From CAYVBJ01 sp964517005 (GTDB lineage: Bacteria; Bacteroidota; Rhodothermia; Balneolales; Balneolaceae), in assembly GCA_964517005.1 (NCBI GenBank), contig CAZFAJ010000004.1, positions 8,305-72,304 of the forward strand: a stretch of 64,000 nt of DNA, read 5' to 3'. A program made the translations under genes and the position numbers. This document shows positions 44,419-53,788 of the stretch, one piece after another; position 1 is the stretch's first letter, and every line of letters begins with the position of its first letter. Below the pieces are notes generated by a model. The model did no database searches, was not told the DNA's origin, and saw only the letters and a program-made list of their open reading frames with translations.

Positions 44419-46098
44419 TTAAAATTCATGGCCGGTCCAGTTTTGAACAATAGGCCACCTGCGGCCCAACCCAAATGCTTTCGATGTCATTTTTAAAATA
44501 GGTGCAGCCTGATACCGTTTAAATTCATTTCTGTCTACAAGACTTATAACCTTCTCTACCGTTACAGAATTATGAAATTCAGATATCTTTTCCTTGCTTT
44601 GCTGCAGTTCAATGTAACGGAATAAGATCTCATCCAGTGTATCATACTCCGGCAGAGAATCACTATCTTTTTGGTCCGGACGAAGTTCTGCACTTGGCGG
44701 CTTGGTGATAATGCTTTCCGGAATGATTTCACTATGAAAGTATTCATCATTCAGCCAGCGTGCAAGCGAAAACACTTCTGATTTGTATATGTCTCCGATT
44801 GGCGCCAGCGAACCGTTCATATCCCCGTAAAGTGTTGCATAACCGACTGCATATTCGGATTTATTGCCGGTGGCAAGTAAAAAATTACCAAACTTATTGG
44901 AATAGGCCATTAATAAATCGCCTCGAATTCTGCTTTGAAGATTCTCTTCTGCAATGCCGAATTCCGTTTCTTTAAACAATGGCTCCAGGCTCTGATCAAA
45001 AGATTCCACAATACTTTTTATTGCGATTTCATAAAGCCTCATATCTAAATTTCCGGCCAGTTTTTCAGAATCTTTCACACTTCCTTCCGAAGAAAACTTA
45101 CTGGGTAATGTAATAGCCACCACATTTTCACTACCCAAAGCTTCCGTTGCAAGCACTGCTGTGAGAGCAGAATCAATACCTCCGCTCAGACCGATAACTG
45201 CTTTTTCAGTGACAGCACTTTTTTTGAAATAATCCCGTATACCAAGAACTGCCGCCTTAAACAGTCTCTCTTCGATTCTTTTTGGATAATTATCCACCTC
45301 CGCATCTGAAATGTTTTCCAAAAATTTACTCGCTTCGTTAAATCTTACATCACCGAAACCTTCCCGAAATGCACCAACCCTAACCGTGCTTCGTCCGTCC
45401 CGGTTAAATGCCATCGAATCTCCATCAAAAACAATATCCGTCTGAGCGCCTGTTTGATTCACATACAATACTGGTAAATGCAGCCTTTTGGCATGATTGC
45501 GAAGCATTCCAACCCTGTTCTGATGCTTCGATTTCGTGAATGGCGATGCGGAAATATTGATGATAAAATCAGCACCTTTTTTCTTTAACTCTTCGGCCGG
45601 ATTTACATCATAACAGTGATACTGAACCTCATTCTCGTTGTACCAGATATCTTCACAAATTGTGACACCAAGCTGCAATCCATTCAGTTCAAGACACTCA
45701 AAACTGCTGTTCGGTTCAAAATAGCGCAAATCATCAAATACGTCATATGTTGGCAAGAGGGTTTTATGTGTAATGCCTATTTGCCTTCCTTGTTTGCCCA
45801 GAATTGCCGAATTGAAACATTTGCGGCCGGTTCCGGAATTATTCGGTGTGAGTGAACCAAACAGAAGGGCTGTATCCGATGTCTGTTTTATAATTCCCTC
45901 ATTGGCTCTGTAACAAATTTCTCTGAAAGCCTCTTTTTCGAGCAGATCCTGGACCGGATAGCCGGTCAGAATCATTTCCGGCAGAATCAGAAGGTCAATC
46001 GAATCAGACTCAGCTTTTTTTAGAGCATTGCTGATTTTTTTACTGTTCCCTTCAATATCTCCTACAACAGGATTTAATTGCTCAAGTCTGATCTTCAT
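44419..46098 (-). CDS. nadE: glutamine-dependent NAD+ synthetase
   Basis: A 559-residue two-domain NadE, converting deamido-NAD to NAD with glutamine as nitrogen donor. The N-terminal nitrilase domain has the Glu-Lys-Cys triad context (LILPEMILTG, THKTLLPTYDVFDD, GVTICEDIW). The C-terminal synthetase has the PP-loop GLSGGIDSALTAVLA and GTLYGDMNGSLAPIGDIYKS-like segments. I choose ATG 46098 (MKIRLEQLNP); the 15 residues upstream in the longer frame overlap the amidohydrolase and are not family-like. Starts 1 bp after that gene's stop. Confidence 0.94.
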   Translation of the reverse strand: MKIRLEQLNPVVGDIEGNSKKISNALKKAESDSIDLLILPEMILTGYPVQDLLEKEAFREICYRANEGIIKQTSDTALLFGSLTPNNSGTGRKCFNSAILGKQGRQIGITHKTLLPTYDVFDDLRYFEPNSSFECLELNGLQLGVTICEDIWYNENEVQYHCYDVNPAEELKKKGADFIINISASPFTKSKHQNRVGMLRNHAKRLHLPVLYVNQTGAQTDIVFDGDSMAFNRDGRSTVRVGAFREGFGDVRFNEASKFLENISDAEVDNYPKRIEERLFKAAVLGIRDYFKKSAVTEKAVIGLSGGIDSALTAVLATEALGSENVVAITLPSKFSSEGSVKDSEKLAGNLDMRLYEIAIKSIVESFDQSLEPLFKETEFGIAEENLQSRIRGDLLMAYSNKFGNFLLATGNKSEYAVGYATLYGDMNGSLAPIGDIYKSEVFSLARWLNDEYFHSEIIPESIITKPPSAELRPDQKDSDSLPEYDTLDEILFRYIELQQSKEKISEFHNSVTVEKVISLVDRNEFKRYQAAPILKMTSKAFGLGRRWPIVQNWTGHEF

Positions 46099-46099
46099 A

Positions 46100-47767
46100 T
46101 CAAAGTTTGGAATATACTTTTTCTCCTGCCACCCAGGTTTCAATCACTTTGATTTTCCAGATATCAGAGACCGGCATTCTGAAAAAGTCACTATCAACGA
46201 GGATAAAATCTGCCCATTTACCGGGCTTTAAACTTCCAATTACATTTTCCTGATGAGCCGCATAGGCCGCATCAATCGTAAATGCTTTCAGTGCCATTTC
46301 TCTGCTCATGCTTTCTTCGGCATACCATCCACCCGGCGGCATCCCCTCATGATCCTGTCTTGTAACAGCAGAATACAATCCAAAAAACGGATTTACATCT
46401 TCAACAGGAAAATCGGAACCGGCAGCTATCACTGTTCCCTGTTCCAGAAATTTCTGCCAGGCATAAGCTCCTTCTATCCGGACAGGGCCCACACGGTCTT
46501 CAGCCATATTCATATCGCTGGTAGCGTGAGTCGGCTGCATTGATGCAATCAAATTCAATTCTTCGAGCCGGGGAATATCTTCAAGCTGAACTATTTGAGC
46601 ATGCTCAATTCTGTTTCTAAGAGAATCGCTTCCCGGTACTTCAAGATATGCATGTTCAAACCCGTCCAGCACTTGTAGATTGGCTGCGTCACCAATTGCA
46701 TGGATATTCATCTGGTAGCCATCCGAGAGCCCTTTAACAAGCATTGCATTCAACTCATCCTGGTCATAAAAAAGGAGTCCCTTATTTCCCGGATCATCTG
46801 AATAATCCTCAATCATCGCTGCCCCGCGGCTTCCCAAAGCGCCATCAGCAGATATTTTAACACTCCGCAGTGCCAGCATATCATCTGCATAATTTTCAAT
46901 TGGTCCATTACCAGATAATTCATCAAACGTTTCACCGGTTCCGCCGATCATTGCATAGATCCGGGTAATCAGCTTTGTATTATCTGCAAATTTTTTATAG
47001 AGGTTCCAGTCCTCTGCTCCAATTCCTGCATCATGCACACTGGTCAGTCCGTGCTCCGACATTTTCGCCACAGCCAGCTCCAAAGCGAGCTCCCGCTCTT
47101 CATCTGTCCTTTCAGGGATTTCTCTTTCGATATATCTCATAACTGCGTCAATAAATATACCGACTGCATCTCCGTTGGCATTACGGTGAATTTTTCCCCC
47201 TTGTAAATCCGGTGTGTCGCGGCTGATACCTGCCATTTCCATTGCCTTTGTGTTTGCCCATCCGGCATGACCATCAACCCTTCGAAGCCAGACCGGCCGG
47301 TCCGGAACAACACTATCGAGATCAGCAGCTGTCGGAAATTCATTCTCATCCCACAAAACCTGGTTCCATCCCCTGCCCCGAATCCACTCCAAGTCAGGAT
47401 TTTCTTCCGCATATGTTTTAATGGTTTCCAGTGTCTCCTCAAGCGATTCAATTCCGGATACATCCACATCAAGCTCCTGGAAACCGAGCCCCATCACATG
47501 GCCATGAGCATCAATCAGGCCCGGAAGCAGTGTATTTCCATTTCCGTCTATTGCTTCGTAATGGCCATACTCATCCATCATATCATCAAACGAACCGATA
47601 GCTTCCACCTTTCCCTCACTAAAGGCAATTGCGTCAAACTCTGTTAAAACATCGTCTAAAAACGTATAACCGTTTACACTATGGATTATATAACTCTCTT
47701 CCGGTGCCCTGCATGAAGCGATAGCAAGGATGATTAAAACTGCAAATAATAAATGGCGCATTCTCAT
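46100..47767 (-). CDS. amidohydrolase family lipoprotein (YtcJ-like)
   Basis: A 555-residue amidohydrolase_3-family hydrolase anchored as a lipoprotein. Start at ATG 47767; the signal is MRHLLFAVLIILAIAS with a lipobox Cys before RAPEE. Metal-site motifs are LLPGLIDAHGHVMGLG and later NIHAIGDAAN, IEHAQ and GSDFPVEDVNPFFG, as in YtcJ-type amidases or deaminases. The substrate is unknown. A lipoprotein anchor places it outside the cytoplasm. It lies immediately before nadE on the same strand, though a shared role is not evident. Confidence 0.85.
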   Translation of the reverse strand: MRMRHLLFAVLIILAIASCRAPEESYIIHSVNGYTFLDDVLTEFDAIAFSEGKVEAIGSFDDMMDEYGHYEAIDGNGNTLLPGLIDAHGHVMGLGFQELDVDVSGIESLEETLETIKTYAEENPDLEWIRGRGWNQVLWDENEFPTAADLDSVVPDRPVWLRRVDGHAGWANTKAMEMAGISRDTPDLQGGKIHRNANGDAVGIFIDAVMRYIEREIPERTDEERELALELAVAKMSEHGLTSVHDAGIGAEDWNLYKKFADNTKLITRIYAMIGGTGETFDELSGNGPIENYADDMLALRSVKISADGALGSRGAAMIEDYSDDPGNKGLLFYDQDELNAMLVKGLSDGYQMNIHAIGDAANLQVLDGFEHAYLEVPGSDSLRNRIEHAQIVQLEDIPRLEELNLIASMQPTHATSDMNMAEDRVGPVRIEGAYAWQKFLEQGTVIAAGSDFPVEDVNPFFGLYSAVTRQDHEGMPPGGWYAEESMSREMALKAFTIDAAYAAHQENVIGSLKPGKWADFILVDSDFFRMPVSDIWKIKVIETWVAGEKVYSKL

Positions 47768-47920
47768 TTCGTTTATCTGTTTTAAACCGATCAAATCTGA
47801 ATCGGCATGAATTGAAATTAAATCCTGTTTAATATAAAAAAATTGTTTTGCCTGTGAACATCATTGATCGATCTCATCCGTAAAAAGATATTTCCGGTAT
47901 TCATTCACTTCTGATAATCT

Positions 47921-48394
47921 TTATTGCCAGGTGCTGTAAAATTTAAGAGGTTCTTTCATGCCTGCAGCCAAAGGCAGTTCTTCCTTCACAAATTCCGGAA
48001 ACAGATCATATTGGTTTAGATCGTCAAGCGCAATGTACTTCACATCAATCAGATCCTGACCGGTTGAATCCTGCTCCGGGTCTTCTCCAAGCTGTGGTTC
48101 ATCTCCGCCGGATGTGCAATAAAAATAAAATTCCATTGCATGATGCCTGTTTTGATAATATTCGTGTACAAACTGCAGCTTTTGTATTTCCACATCCAGA
48201 AAAGTCTCCTCTTTCACTTCACGTTTTAGCGCATGTTCAAGTTTCTCTCCAAATTCCACTCCGCCGCCCGGAGGAAGCCAGACAGCTTTTTGAAGCGTGG
48301 GAACATACTGCTTTACCAGAAGTATGGAATTTTCCCGAAATACCAATGCGCTTGTCCGAACTCTCAGTTTTCCGGAATAAGAGGAGATGCTCAC
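47921..48394 (-). CDS. Nudix hydrolase
   Basis: A 157-residue Nudix protein that should hydrolyse a nucleoside diphosphate linked to some group. The Nudix box is GGGVEFGEKLEHALKREVKEETFLDVEI, with the REVxEE metal glutamates intact. The substrate cannot be told. Start is GTG at 48394 and directly abuts the pyrG stop at 48395, so it is co-translated with the CTP synthase. Confidence 0.88.
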   Translation of the reverse strand: MSISSYSGKLRVRTSALVFRENSILLVKQYVPTLQKAVWLPPGGGVEFGEKLEHALKREVKEETFLDVEIQKLQFVHEYYQNRHHAMEFYFYCTSGGDEPQLGEDPEQDSTGQDLIDVKYIALDDLNQYDLFPEFVKEELPLAAGMKEPLKFYSTWQ

Positions 48395-50032
48395 TTAATG
48401 AACCTGTTTTTCTATTCGTTCTGAAAGCTCGAGATTTTTCTTTAAAGATTTATTAACGAATGCACAGAAAAGCGGATGCGGATCATACACTGTACTCCTG
48501 AGTTCAGGGTGAAACTGAACACCCACAAACCATGGATGATCTTCAAGTTCAATTATTTCTACCAGATCCCTTTCCGGGTTAACTCCAGCTATAATAAGAC
48601 CGTTTTCAGCAAGTTTATTTCTGAAGTTATTATTCAGTTCAAAGCGATGGCGATGACGTTCGTCAACCAATGTGGTGTCATAAGCCTGTCTTGATTTTGA
48701 ACCCTCGGTCAGACGGCATTCATATTTCCCGAGCCGCATGGTACCACCTTTATTTTCCAGATCTCTTTGGTCCGGCATCAGATCGATAACAGGATAGGGT
48801 GTTGCCTCATCAAATTCAGTACTGTTTGCTTCTTCAAGGCCACAAATATTTCGCGCAAATTCAATAACAGCACACTGCATTCCCAGGCAAATTCCAAAAA
48901 AAGGTATTTGATTGGTACGGGCATATTTTGCTGCTGCCAGCTTGCCATCGATACCACGGCCTCCGAAACCGGGAGCTACCAAGACGCCTGACACTCCCTC
49001 AAGTCGTGATTTTATATTTTCTTCAGAAAGAAAATCCGACTGAATCCATTTAATATTTACCCGACAGTTATTCTCGGCCCCTCCGTGAATCAGAGCTTCC
49101 ACGATTGATTTGTAGGCATCATGGTGTTCCACATATTTCCCGATCAGACCGATTGTAATTTCGTGTTCCGGATGCTTCACCCGCTCTACAAAATTAATCC
49201 AGCGTTCAAGTTCAGGTTCTCCGGTTTCCAGCTCAAGTTTTTCAATTACCCGTCTATCCAGTCCCTCTTTCTGCATTAAAAGCGGTACTTCGTAAATACT
49301 TTCTGCATCAAGTGAGGCAATTACATCTTCAATTTCAACATTACAAAATTGAGCAATTTTACTGCGAATACTCCTGTCGAGCGGATAAACGGACCGGCAC
49401 ACCAGCACATCGGGAGTCAAACCACTTTCCGACATGGTTTTAACAGAATGCTGTGTTGGTTTTGTTTTTAGTTCACCGGCAGCAGCCAGGTACGGAACAA
49501 GTGTAAGATGTATAGAAAGTGTATTCTTACGGCCAACATCATAACGCATCTGACGCATCGCCTCGATGTAAGGAAGACTTTCGATATCGCCGACTGTACC
49601 GCCAATCTCAATAATAACTACATCATAATCTCCTGATTGTCCCAATTTCAGAACATGCGACTTTATTTCGTCGGTAATATGCGGAATTACCTGTACAGTT
49701 TTACCGAGATAAGCTCCCTGGCGTTCTTTTCTGATCACGTCAAAATAGACACGGCCCGTTGTCACATTGTTTGTCTGAGAGGTGCGCACATCCAGAAACC
49801 GCTCATAATGACCCAGATCAAGATCCGTTTCTGCACCGTCATCCGTTACAAATACCTCTCCGTGTTCGTAGGGATTCATGGTACCCGGATCGACATTGAT
49901 ATATGGATCAAGCTTCTGAATTGTTACGCGAAGTCCTCTTGCTACAAGCAACCGGCCTAATGAAGCACAAATAATTCCTTTTCCTAACGAAGATGTCACC
50001 CCGCCGGTGACGAATATATATTTGGTTGGCAT
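48395..50032 (-). CDS. pyrG: CTP synthase
   Basis: A 545-residue PyrG, UTP to CTP with glutamine and ATP. The N-terminal synthetase has TGGVTSSLGKGI, SLPYIEAMRQ, and KTKPTQHSV. The C-terminal class I glutamine amidotransferase has the nucleophile in FGICLGMQ and VQFHPE with the catalytic His-Glu. ATG at 50032. The following Nudix gene abuts its stop. Confidence 0.98.
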   Translation of the reverse strand: MPTKYIFVTGGVTSSLGKGIICASLGRLLVARGLRVTIQKLDPYINVDPGTMNPYEHGEVFVTDDGAETDLDLGHYERFLDVRTSQTNNVTTGRVYFDVIRKERQGAYLGKTVQVIPHITDEIKSHVLKLGQSGDYDVVIIEIGGTVGDIESLPYIEAMRQMRYDVGRKNTLSIHLTLVPYLAAAGELKTKPTQHSVKTMSESGLTPDVLVCRSVYPLDRSIRSKIAQFCNVEIEDVIASLDAESIYEVPLLMQKEGLDRRVIEKLELETGEPELERWINFVERVKHPEHEITIGLIGKYVEHHDAYKSIVEALIHGGAENNCRVNIKWIQSDFLSEENIKSRLEGVSGVLVAPGFGGRGIDGKLAAAKYARTNQIPFFGICLGMQCAVIEFARNICGLEEANSTEFDEATPYPVIDLMPDQRDLENKGGTMRLGKYECRLTEGSKSRQAYDTTLVDERHRHRFELNNNFRNKLAENGLIIAGVNPERDLVEIIELEDHPWFVGVQFHPELRSTVYDPHPLFCAFVNKSLKKNLELSERIEKQVH

Positions 50033-50135
50033 GAATTAAGAAATGTTGATTGATGGAAAATTCAAAATAGCAGGTTCCTCTGATGTATTCAAACCGAACT
50101 CTGAATTTTCTGATTTTTTTTAAGCTGAATGCTCG

Positions 50136-50924
50136 TCAACCGGTTGCAACTTTTTTGAGAAGATCGGGCCGGTCACTGAATATTCCATTTACACCTTTTT
50201 GTATCAGGTTTTTCATACGGCCCGGACGATTTACCGTGTATACTAAAACCGGAATATGTTGATTTTGCAGTTCATGTCTCCATCCGCTGCCAAGTTCCCG
50301 CCACGAGCAGTTGAACAGATCTGCTCCCAGCCGCTTTACAAGCTCTGCCGGCCCTACACCCTTCAACTGTTTGGGATCATATAAAACGGCGACCGGAATG
50401 CCCTTGTCTATTATTTTTAATTTTTTCACACAGGCATAAGAGAAACTTGAATAAAACACATGATCCCCCATACCGTATTTTTCTACTAAATTTACAATTT
50501 TTTCTTCCGCTGCCATATCCGGGCTCAGAATCTGAACTTCTTTTTTTATTTCAATATTTACCGCTATTCTTCCTCTTATCCAGCCCAGAAACTCTTCAAG
50601 AGTTAAGATTTCAGTTCCTTTGAACTTTTTGGAAAACCAGCTTCCTGCATCAGCTGATTTTATGTATTTCAGATCTCTGTGAATAACCAAACCGGTTCCG
50701 CTTGATTTTTTATCCATAATTTTATCATGAAAAATAACGGGAATCCGGTCACTGCTAAGTGTCACATCGATCTCTATTACATCAGCATTCATATCCACTG
50801 CCAGTTCGAATGCAGGCAACGTATTTTCAGGTGCATAATAACTGGCTCCCCTGTGAGCAATCGTTAAAAAAGGGAAACCTGTCTTTTCAGATAGAATTTT
50901 TTTTATGGAAAGAGGATATTTCAT
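50136..50924 (-). CDS. glycerophosphodiester phosphodiesterase
   Basis: A 262-residue GDPD-fold enzyme that splits glycerophosphodiesters to glycerol-3-phosphate and an alcohol. It carries the family pattern TIAHRGASYYAPENTLPAFELAVDM, then DVIEIDVTLSSDRIPVIFHD, NIEIKKE and a C-terminal PVLVYTVN..GIFSDRPDLL. No signal peptide is seen, suggesting a cytoplasmic enzyme. An ATG at 50924 is preferred over the GTG one codon upstream. Confidence 0.92.
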   Translation of the reverse strand: MKYPLSIKKILSEKTGFPFLTIAHRGASYYAPENTLPAFELAVDMNADVIEIDVTLSSDRIPVIFHDKIMDKKSSGTGLVIHRDLKYIKSADAGSWFSKKFKGTEILTLEEFLGWIRGRIAVNIEIKKEVQILSPDMAAEEKIVNLVEKYGMGDHVFYSSFSYACVKKLKIIDKGIPVAVLYDPKQLKGVGPAELVKRLGADLFNCSWRELGSGWRHELQNQHIPVLVYTVNRPGRMKNLIQKGVNGIFSDRPDLLKKVATG

Positions 50925-50961
50925 CACCTGGTTTCATTTCCTGCCTTTACAGGCATTGACC

Positions 50962-51285
50962 CTAACCGGATTCATTCATTTTATACTGATAATAATCGAT
51001 TAACTCATCAATTTGCTTACGCTGGTAGATAAGCATAAAAACATTGATCAAAAATACAATGACAAGTATATAGAAAAGCAGATTACCAAGTGATGTGATA
51101 TCATAAAAATATGAATAAGCAAAAAAAAGAATTATGGCAATATTCAACAGCAGCTGATAGAGTTTTGATCGTCTCTTTTTTTCGAGTGCAGGAACTTTTT
51201 GCTTATCCGGCAGATCTGTTTTTTTCCGTAGATGAACTTTCGAATAACTCTCAAGACGGCGAATATCGTCCTTGTCGTACTTCAT
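50962..51285 (-). CDS. small membrane protein, unknown function
   Basis: An unrecognised 107-residue protein. A charged N terminus (about residues 1-40, DKDDIRRLESYSKVHLRKKT) precedes two hydrophobic helices (about 43-60 and 65-87) and a short charged tail (YYQYKMNES). It lies 20 bp after a second small membrane protein gene and before the GDPD gene on the same strand, so the two small genes are probably co-expressed. ATG at 51285. Confidence 0.65.
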   Translation of the reverse strand: MKYDKDDIRRLESYSKVHLRKKTDLPDKQKVPALEKKRRSKLYQLLLNIAIILFFAYSYFYDITSLGNLLFYILVIVFLINVFMLIYQRKQIDELIDYYQYKMNESG

Positions 51286-51305
51286 CTAAAAAACTATTGC
51301 GGAAA

Positions 51306-51656
51306 TTAGTTCTGATTTCGGATTACACGCTGGATCGCCTTATTCACGAGAGTATCGAATGTGCTCTTATCTGAAAAGAGATTATAAAAAATGTAAACTC
51401 CAACCATAGCAGAAACACTGCCCAGCATACTTAATACAGTTGAGAGCCAAAGCGGCTGCATCAAACCAAGCAGAGCTACACCAACTATCACGGCTCCCAT
51501 TGTAACTAACAAACAAGCGGCGGTCAGCTGCAACATGTTACCAGAATAAATCAGTATTCCGATTTTACTAAAAACTCCGGACCCGTTTTTTGATCGATTC
51601 GATATTACGCTCTGACCGTCGACATCATAATTTTTTTCTTTTGGATCGTCGATCAT
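51306..51656 (-). CDS. small membrane protein, unknown function
   Basis: An unrecognised 116-residue protein with a polar N terminus (about 1-35) and two hydrophobic helices (about 42-64 and 68-92), the second ending before a charged tail. Topology suggests an inner-membrane hairpin. It is divergent from rlmB (75-bp gap), where its promoter probably lies, and is followed 20 bp later by the other small membrane gene. ATG at 51656. Confidence 0.65.
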   Translation of the reverse strand: MIDDPKEKNYDVDGQSVISNRSKNGSGVFSKIGILIYSGNMLQLTAACLLVTMGAVIVGVALLGLMQPLWLSTVLSMLGSVSAMVGVYIFYNLFSDKSTFDTLVNKAIQRVIRNQN

Positions 51657-51731
51657 GATTGTACCTTCCTTTTATATTTATTTTTCACCACAATTATATA
51701 ATACTAATTACAAACTGAATTCTAAAGAACC

Positions 51732-52484
51732 TTGGCAACTTCTAACGATATTATTTACGGTATTAATCCTGTTCTGGAACAGTTAAAGACTTCACCTGAA
51801 AGAATTGACAAGATTTATATACGCAAAAATACCACAATTAAAAATTTCGAGGAAATTCAAAACCTCACTTCTGATAACCGTATACCTATTATAAATGTTC
51901 CCGGCAGTAAAATTTCTGAACTGGCGGGCGATGTTAACAGCCAGGGGATTGTCGCTTCCGTCAGTCAGATTCGTTATCAAAATTTTACAAATTGGATTGA
52001 TGAACTCACACCTGACAGCAATTCTGCCATACTGCTACTTGATGAGATTGAAGACCCTCATAATCTTGGTGCAATTTTACGAACAGCCGCAGCCGCCGGT
52101 ATAGCTGCGGTTTTGGTGCCCAAACACCGGCAGGCTCCGGTTTCGGCAACCGTAATGAAAACTTCCGCAGGCACGGCCGGCAGAATTCCAATTGTGCGAA
52201 TTGGAAATTTGAATCAAACCATTTTAGAACTTAAGGACATGGGATTTTGGATAGCCGGTCTGGATCAAAACGCAGATTCCCGGATTTGGGATCAAACGTA
52301 TGATGTGCCCATGGCCTTTATTATTGGGAATGAGGGACGCGGGATGCGGAAAAAGACAAGCGAACACTGTGATTTTCTGTTATCCATTCCGATGAAAAAC
52401 GATGTTGAATCCCTGAATGCATCCGTAAGCGCATCATTGGTATGTTATGAGTGGCGCCGGCAGAAAGAAGTGTATCAAAAATAA
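51732..52484 (+). CDS. rlmB: 23S rRNA 2'-O-methyltransferase of the RlmB/SpoU type
   Basis: A 250-residue SPOUT methyltransferase that should methylate the ribose of a guanosine in 23S rRNA (G2251 in E. coli). The N-terminal L30e-like part is followed by the SpoU core with LLDEIEDPHNLGAILRTAAAAG, IGNEGRGMRK and LSIPMKNDVESLNASVSASL, the three motifs that form the SAM knot. The start is TTG at 51732. Assignment to RlmB rather than another TrmH member is by overall similarity. Confidence 0.88.
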   Translation: MATSNDIIYGINPVLEQLKTSPERIDKIYIRKNTTIKNFEEIQNLTSDNRIPIINVPGSKISELAGDVNSQGIVASVSQIRYQNFTNWIDELTPDSNSAILLLDEIEDPHNLGAILRTAAAAGIAAVLVPKHRQAPVSATVMKTSAGTAGRIPIVRIGNLNQTILELKDMGFWIAGLDQNADSRIWDQTYDVPMAFIIGNEGRGMRKKTSEHCDFLLSIPMKNDVESLNASVSASLVCYEWRRQKEVYQK

Positions 52485-52532
52485 TTTTTACCGGTCAATC
52501 AGGCGTTCGATAGTGTTAATCCTGAATTGACA

Positions 52533-52964
52533 TCAGGTGATCATCCTCAACCTGACAGAAATCAACATAATCAATGTGGTTGATGCGGCAGAAGCCAGGC
52601 AGTAAATACAAAGCGCCTCAATCACAAAAAACATGATGTACATCAGCCATGCCGAAAAAACAAAAGCCGGAACAGTAATGTAAGGCAGATATTTAAACAA
52701 GGCGGCCTTCCGTGTATCCAGCCAAAAAATACCTGAAACAAGCATCAAGATGTAAAAAAACACTCCCGGCAAAGCAACCGGAAAGGGGCCAATCGTAGAG
52801 TAGGAGCTCATCGCAACTACATCACATCCCTCGATAACGGTACAAACCGGCATCTCACCCATATAGTGAACAGCGGTCATATAAACGGCATCTGCAAATC
52901 CGATAAAAGCAAACACCAGTAAGGCGATAATCCAAGCGAGAGTTGAACTCTTCGATGAAGTCAT
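52533..52964 (-). CDS. vitamin K epoxide reductase family protein
   Basis: A 143-residue membrane protein with about four helices, reoxidising a DsbA-like partner and passing electrons to quinone in place of DsbB. The active CxxC is CIYC (about residues 117-120) and a periplasmic cysteine pair (VCTVIEGC) can shuttle. It overlaps the DsbA-like gene upstream by 4 bases (ATGA), so the two are translated together. ATG at 52964. Confidence 0.88.
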   Translation of the reverse strand: MTSSKSSTLAWIIALLVFAFIGFADAVYMTAVHYMGEMPVCTVIEGCDVVAMSSYSTIGPFPVALPGVFFYILMLVSGIFWLDTRKAALFKYLPYITVPAFVFSAWLMYIMFFVIEALCIYCLASAASTTLIMLISVRLRMIT

Positions 52965-53614
52965 AGGTGGGATTCAATCAGATTTCGATACTCATTCAGC
53001 GAACCCGGAAGCCGGGCCTCTTCACCATTGATATAGATTGTAGGCACGCTGCGTACTCCGAGCTGCTGCCCGTCGGAATAGTCAGATTCAATTCGTTTCA
53101 TAATCGAAGGATCTTGAAGATCGTCATTCAACTGTTCCAAATCGAGCTCCAATGTTTCGGCGAATTGCCTGAAAACGGTTTCGGCATTTCTGCTGACCCA
53201 GGATAGCTGGTTGATGTAGATAAGATCGTGCATTTCCCAGAATTGTCCCTGACGGCCTGCTGCTTCAGCATATTGAGCAGCAAGTCTTGAATACTCAAAA
53301 CCCAATGGGAAATGCCTGTATACGAAGAGTACATCTTCAGCATACTCTTCGCTAAGAAGGTCATCTGCTTGGGCAAAAAACCGGCAGGCCGGGCATTGAA
53401 AATCACTGTATTTTATGATAACAACGTCTGCATCAGGATTGCCTTTTGTCCAGTCGTTCTGTCTGACATCAAGAATTTCGGATGTTTCGCCTGTTACAGC
53501 GGTTTCACCTGTTTCTGAAATGATTTCCTCTTCTCCGGCAATGCGAAACATGGCAAAAACTATAATTCCCATTACCACAATTAAGCCGCCCCAAAGTAAA
53601 ATTCGCTTATTCAT
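52961..53614 (-). CDS. DsbA-like thiol:disulfide oxidoreductase, membrane-anchored
   Basis: A 217-residue thioredoxin-fold protein. An N-terminal hydrophobic helix (about 5-26, LLWGGLIVVMGIIVFAMF) anchors or exports it. The active site is DFQCPACRFF (CPAC), and the domain continues to a cis-Pro region VRSVPTIYING. It should introduce disulfides into exported proteins, and is reoxidised by the VKOR encoded immediately downstream. ATG at 53614. Confidence 0.88.
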   Translation of the reverse strand: MNKRILLWGGLIVVMGIIVFAMFRIAGEEEIISETGETAVTGETSEILDVRQNDWTKGNPDADVVIIKYSDFQCPACRFFAQADDLLSEEYAEDVLFVYRHFPLGFEYSRLAAQYAEAAGRQGQFWEMHDLIYINQLSWVSRNAETVFRQFAETLELDLEQLNDDLQDPSIMKRIESDYSDGQQLGVRSVPTIYINGEEARLPGSLNEYRNLIESHL

Positions 53615-53675
53615 GTAGATGTACTTTTTTTTAACTCTGTACTCCCATATTATGAAATCTTATAATCCATTCAAA

Positions 53676-53695
53676 TTAAAAATGAGGATCCCTCA
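53676..53695 (-). terminator. weak intrinsic terminator after the aldehyde dehydrogenase operon
   Basis: On the minus strand the stem TGAGG-GAT-CCTCA (53683-53695) is followed by T5. The stem is short, so this is only a candidate end of the four-gene operon, about 94 bp beyond the ALDH stop. Confidence 0.35.
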
Positions 53696-53788
53696 GATTT
53701 CAACAATCCACTTTCAAAATAAGATAAAAGAACATGAAATATCTCTTATTGATATCATCCTGAAAAACACAACTTTGAGATAACCGTG

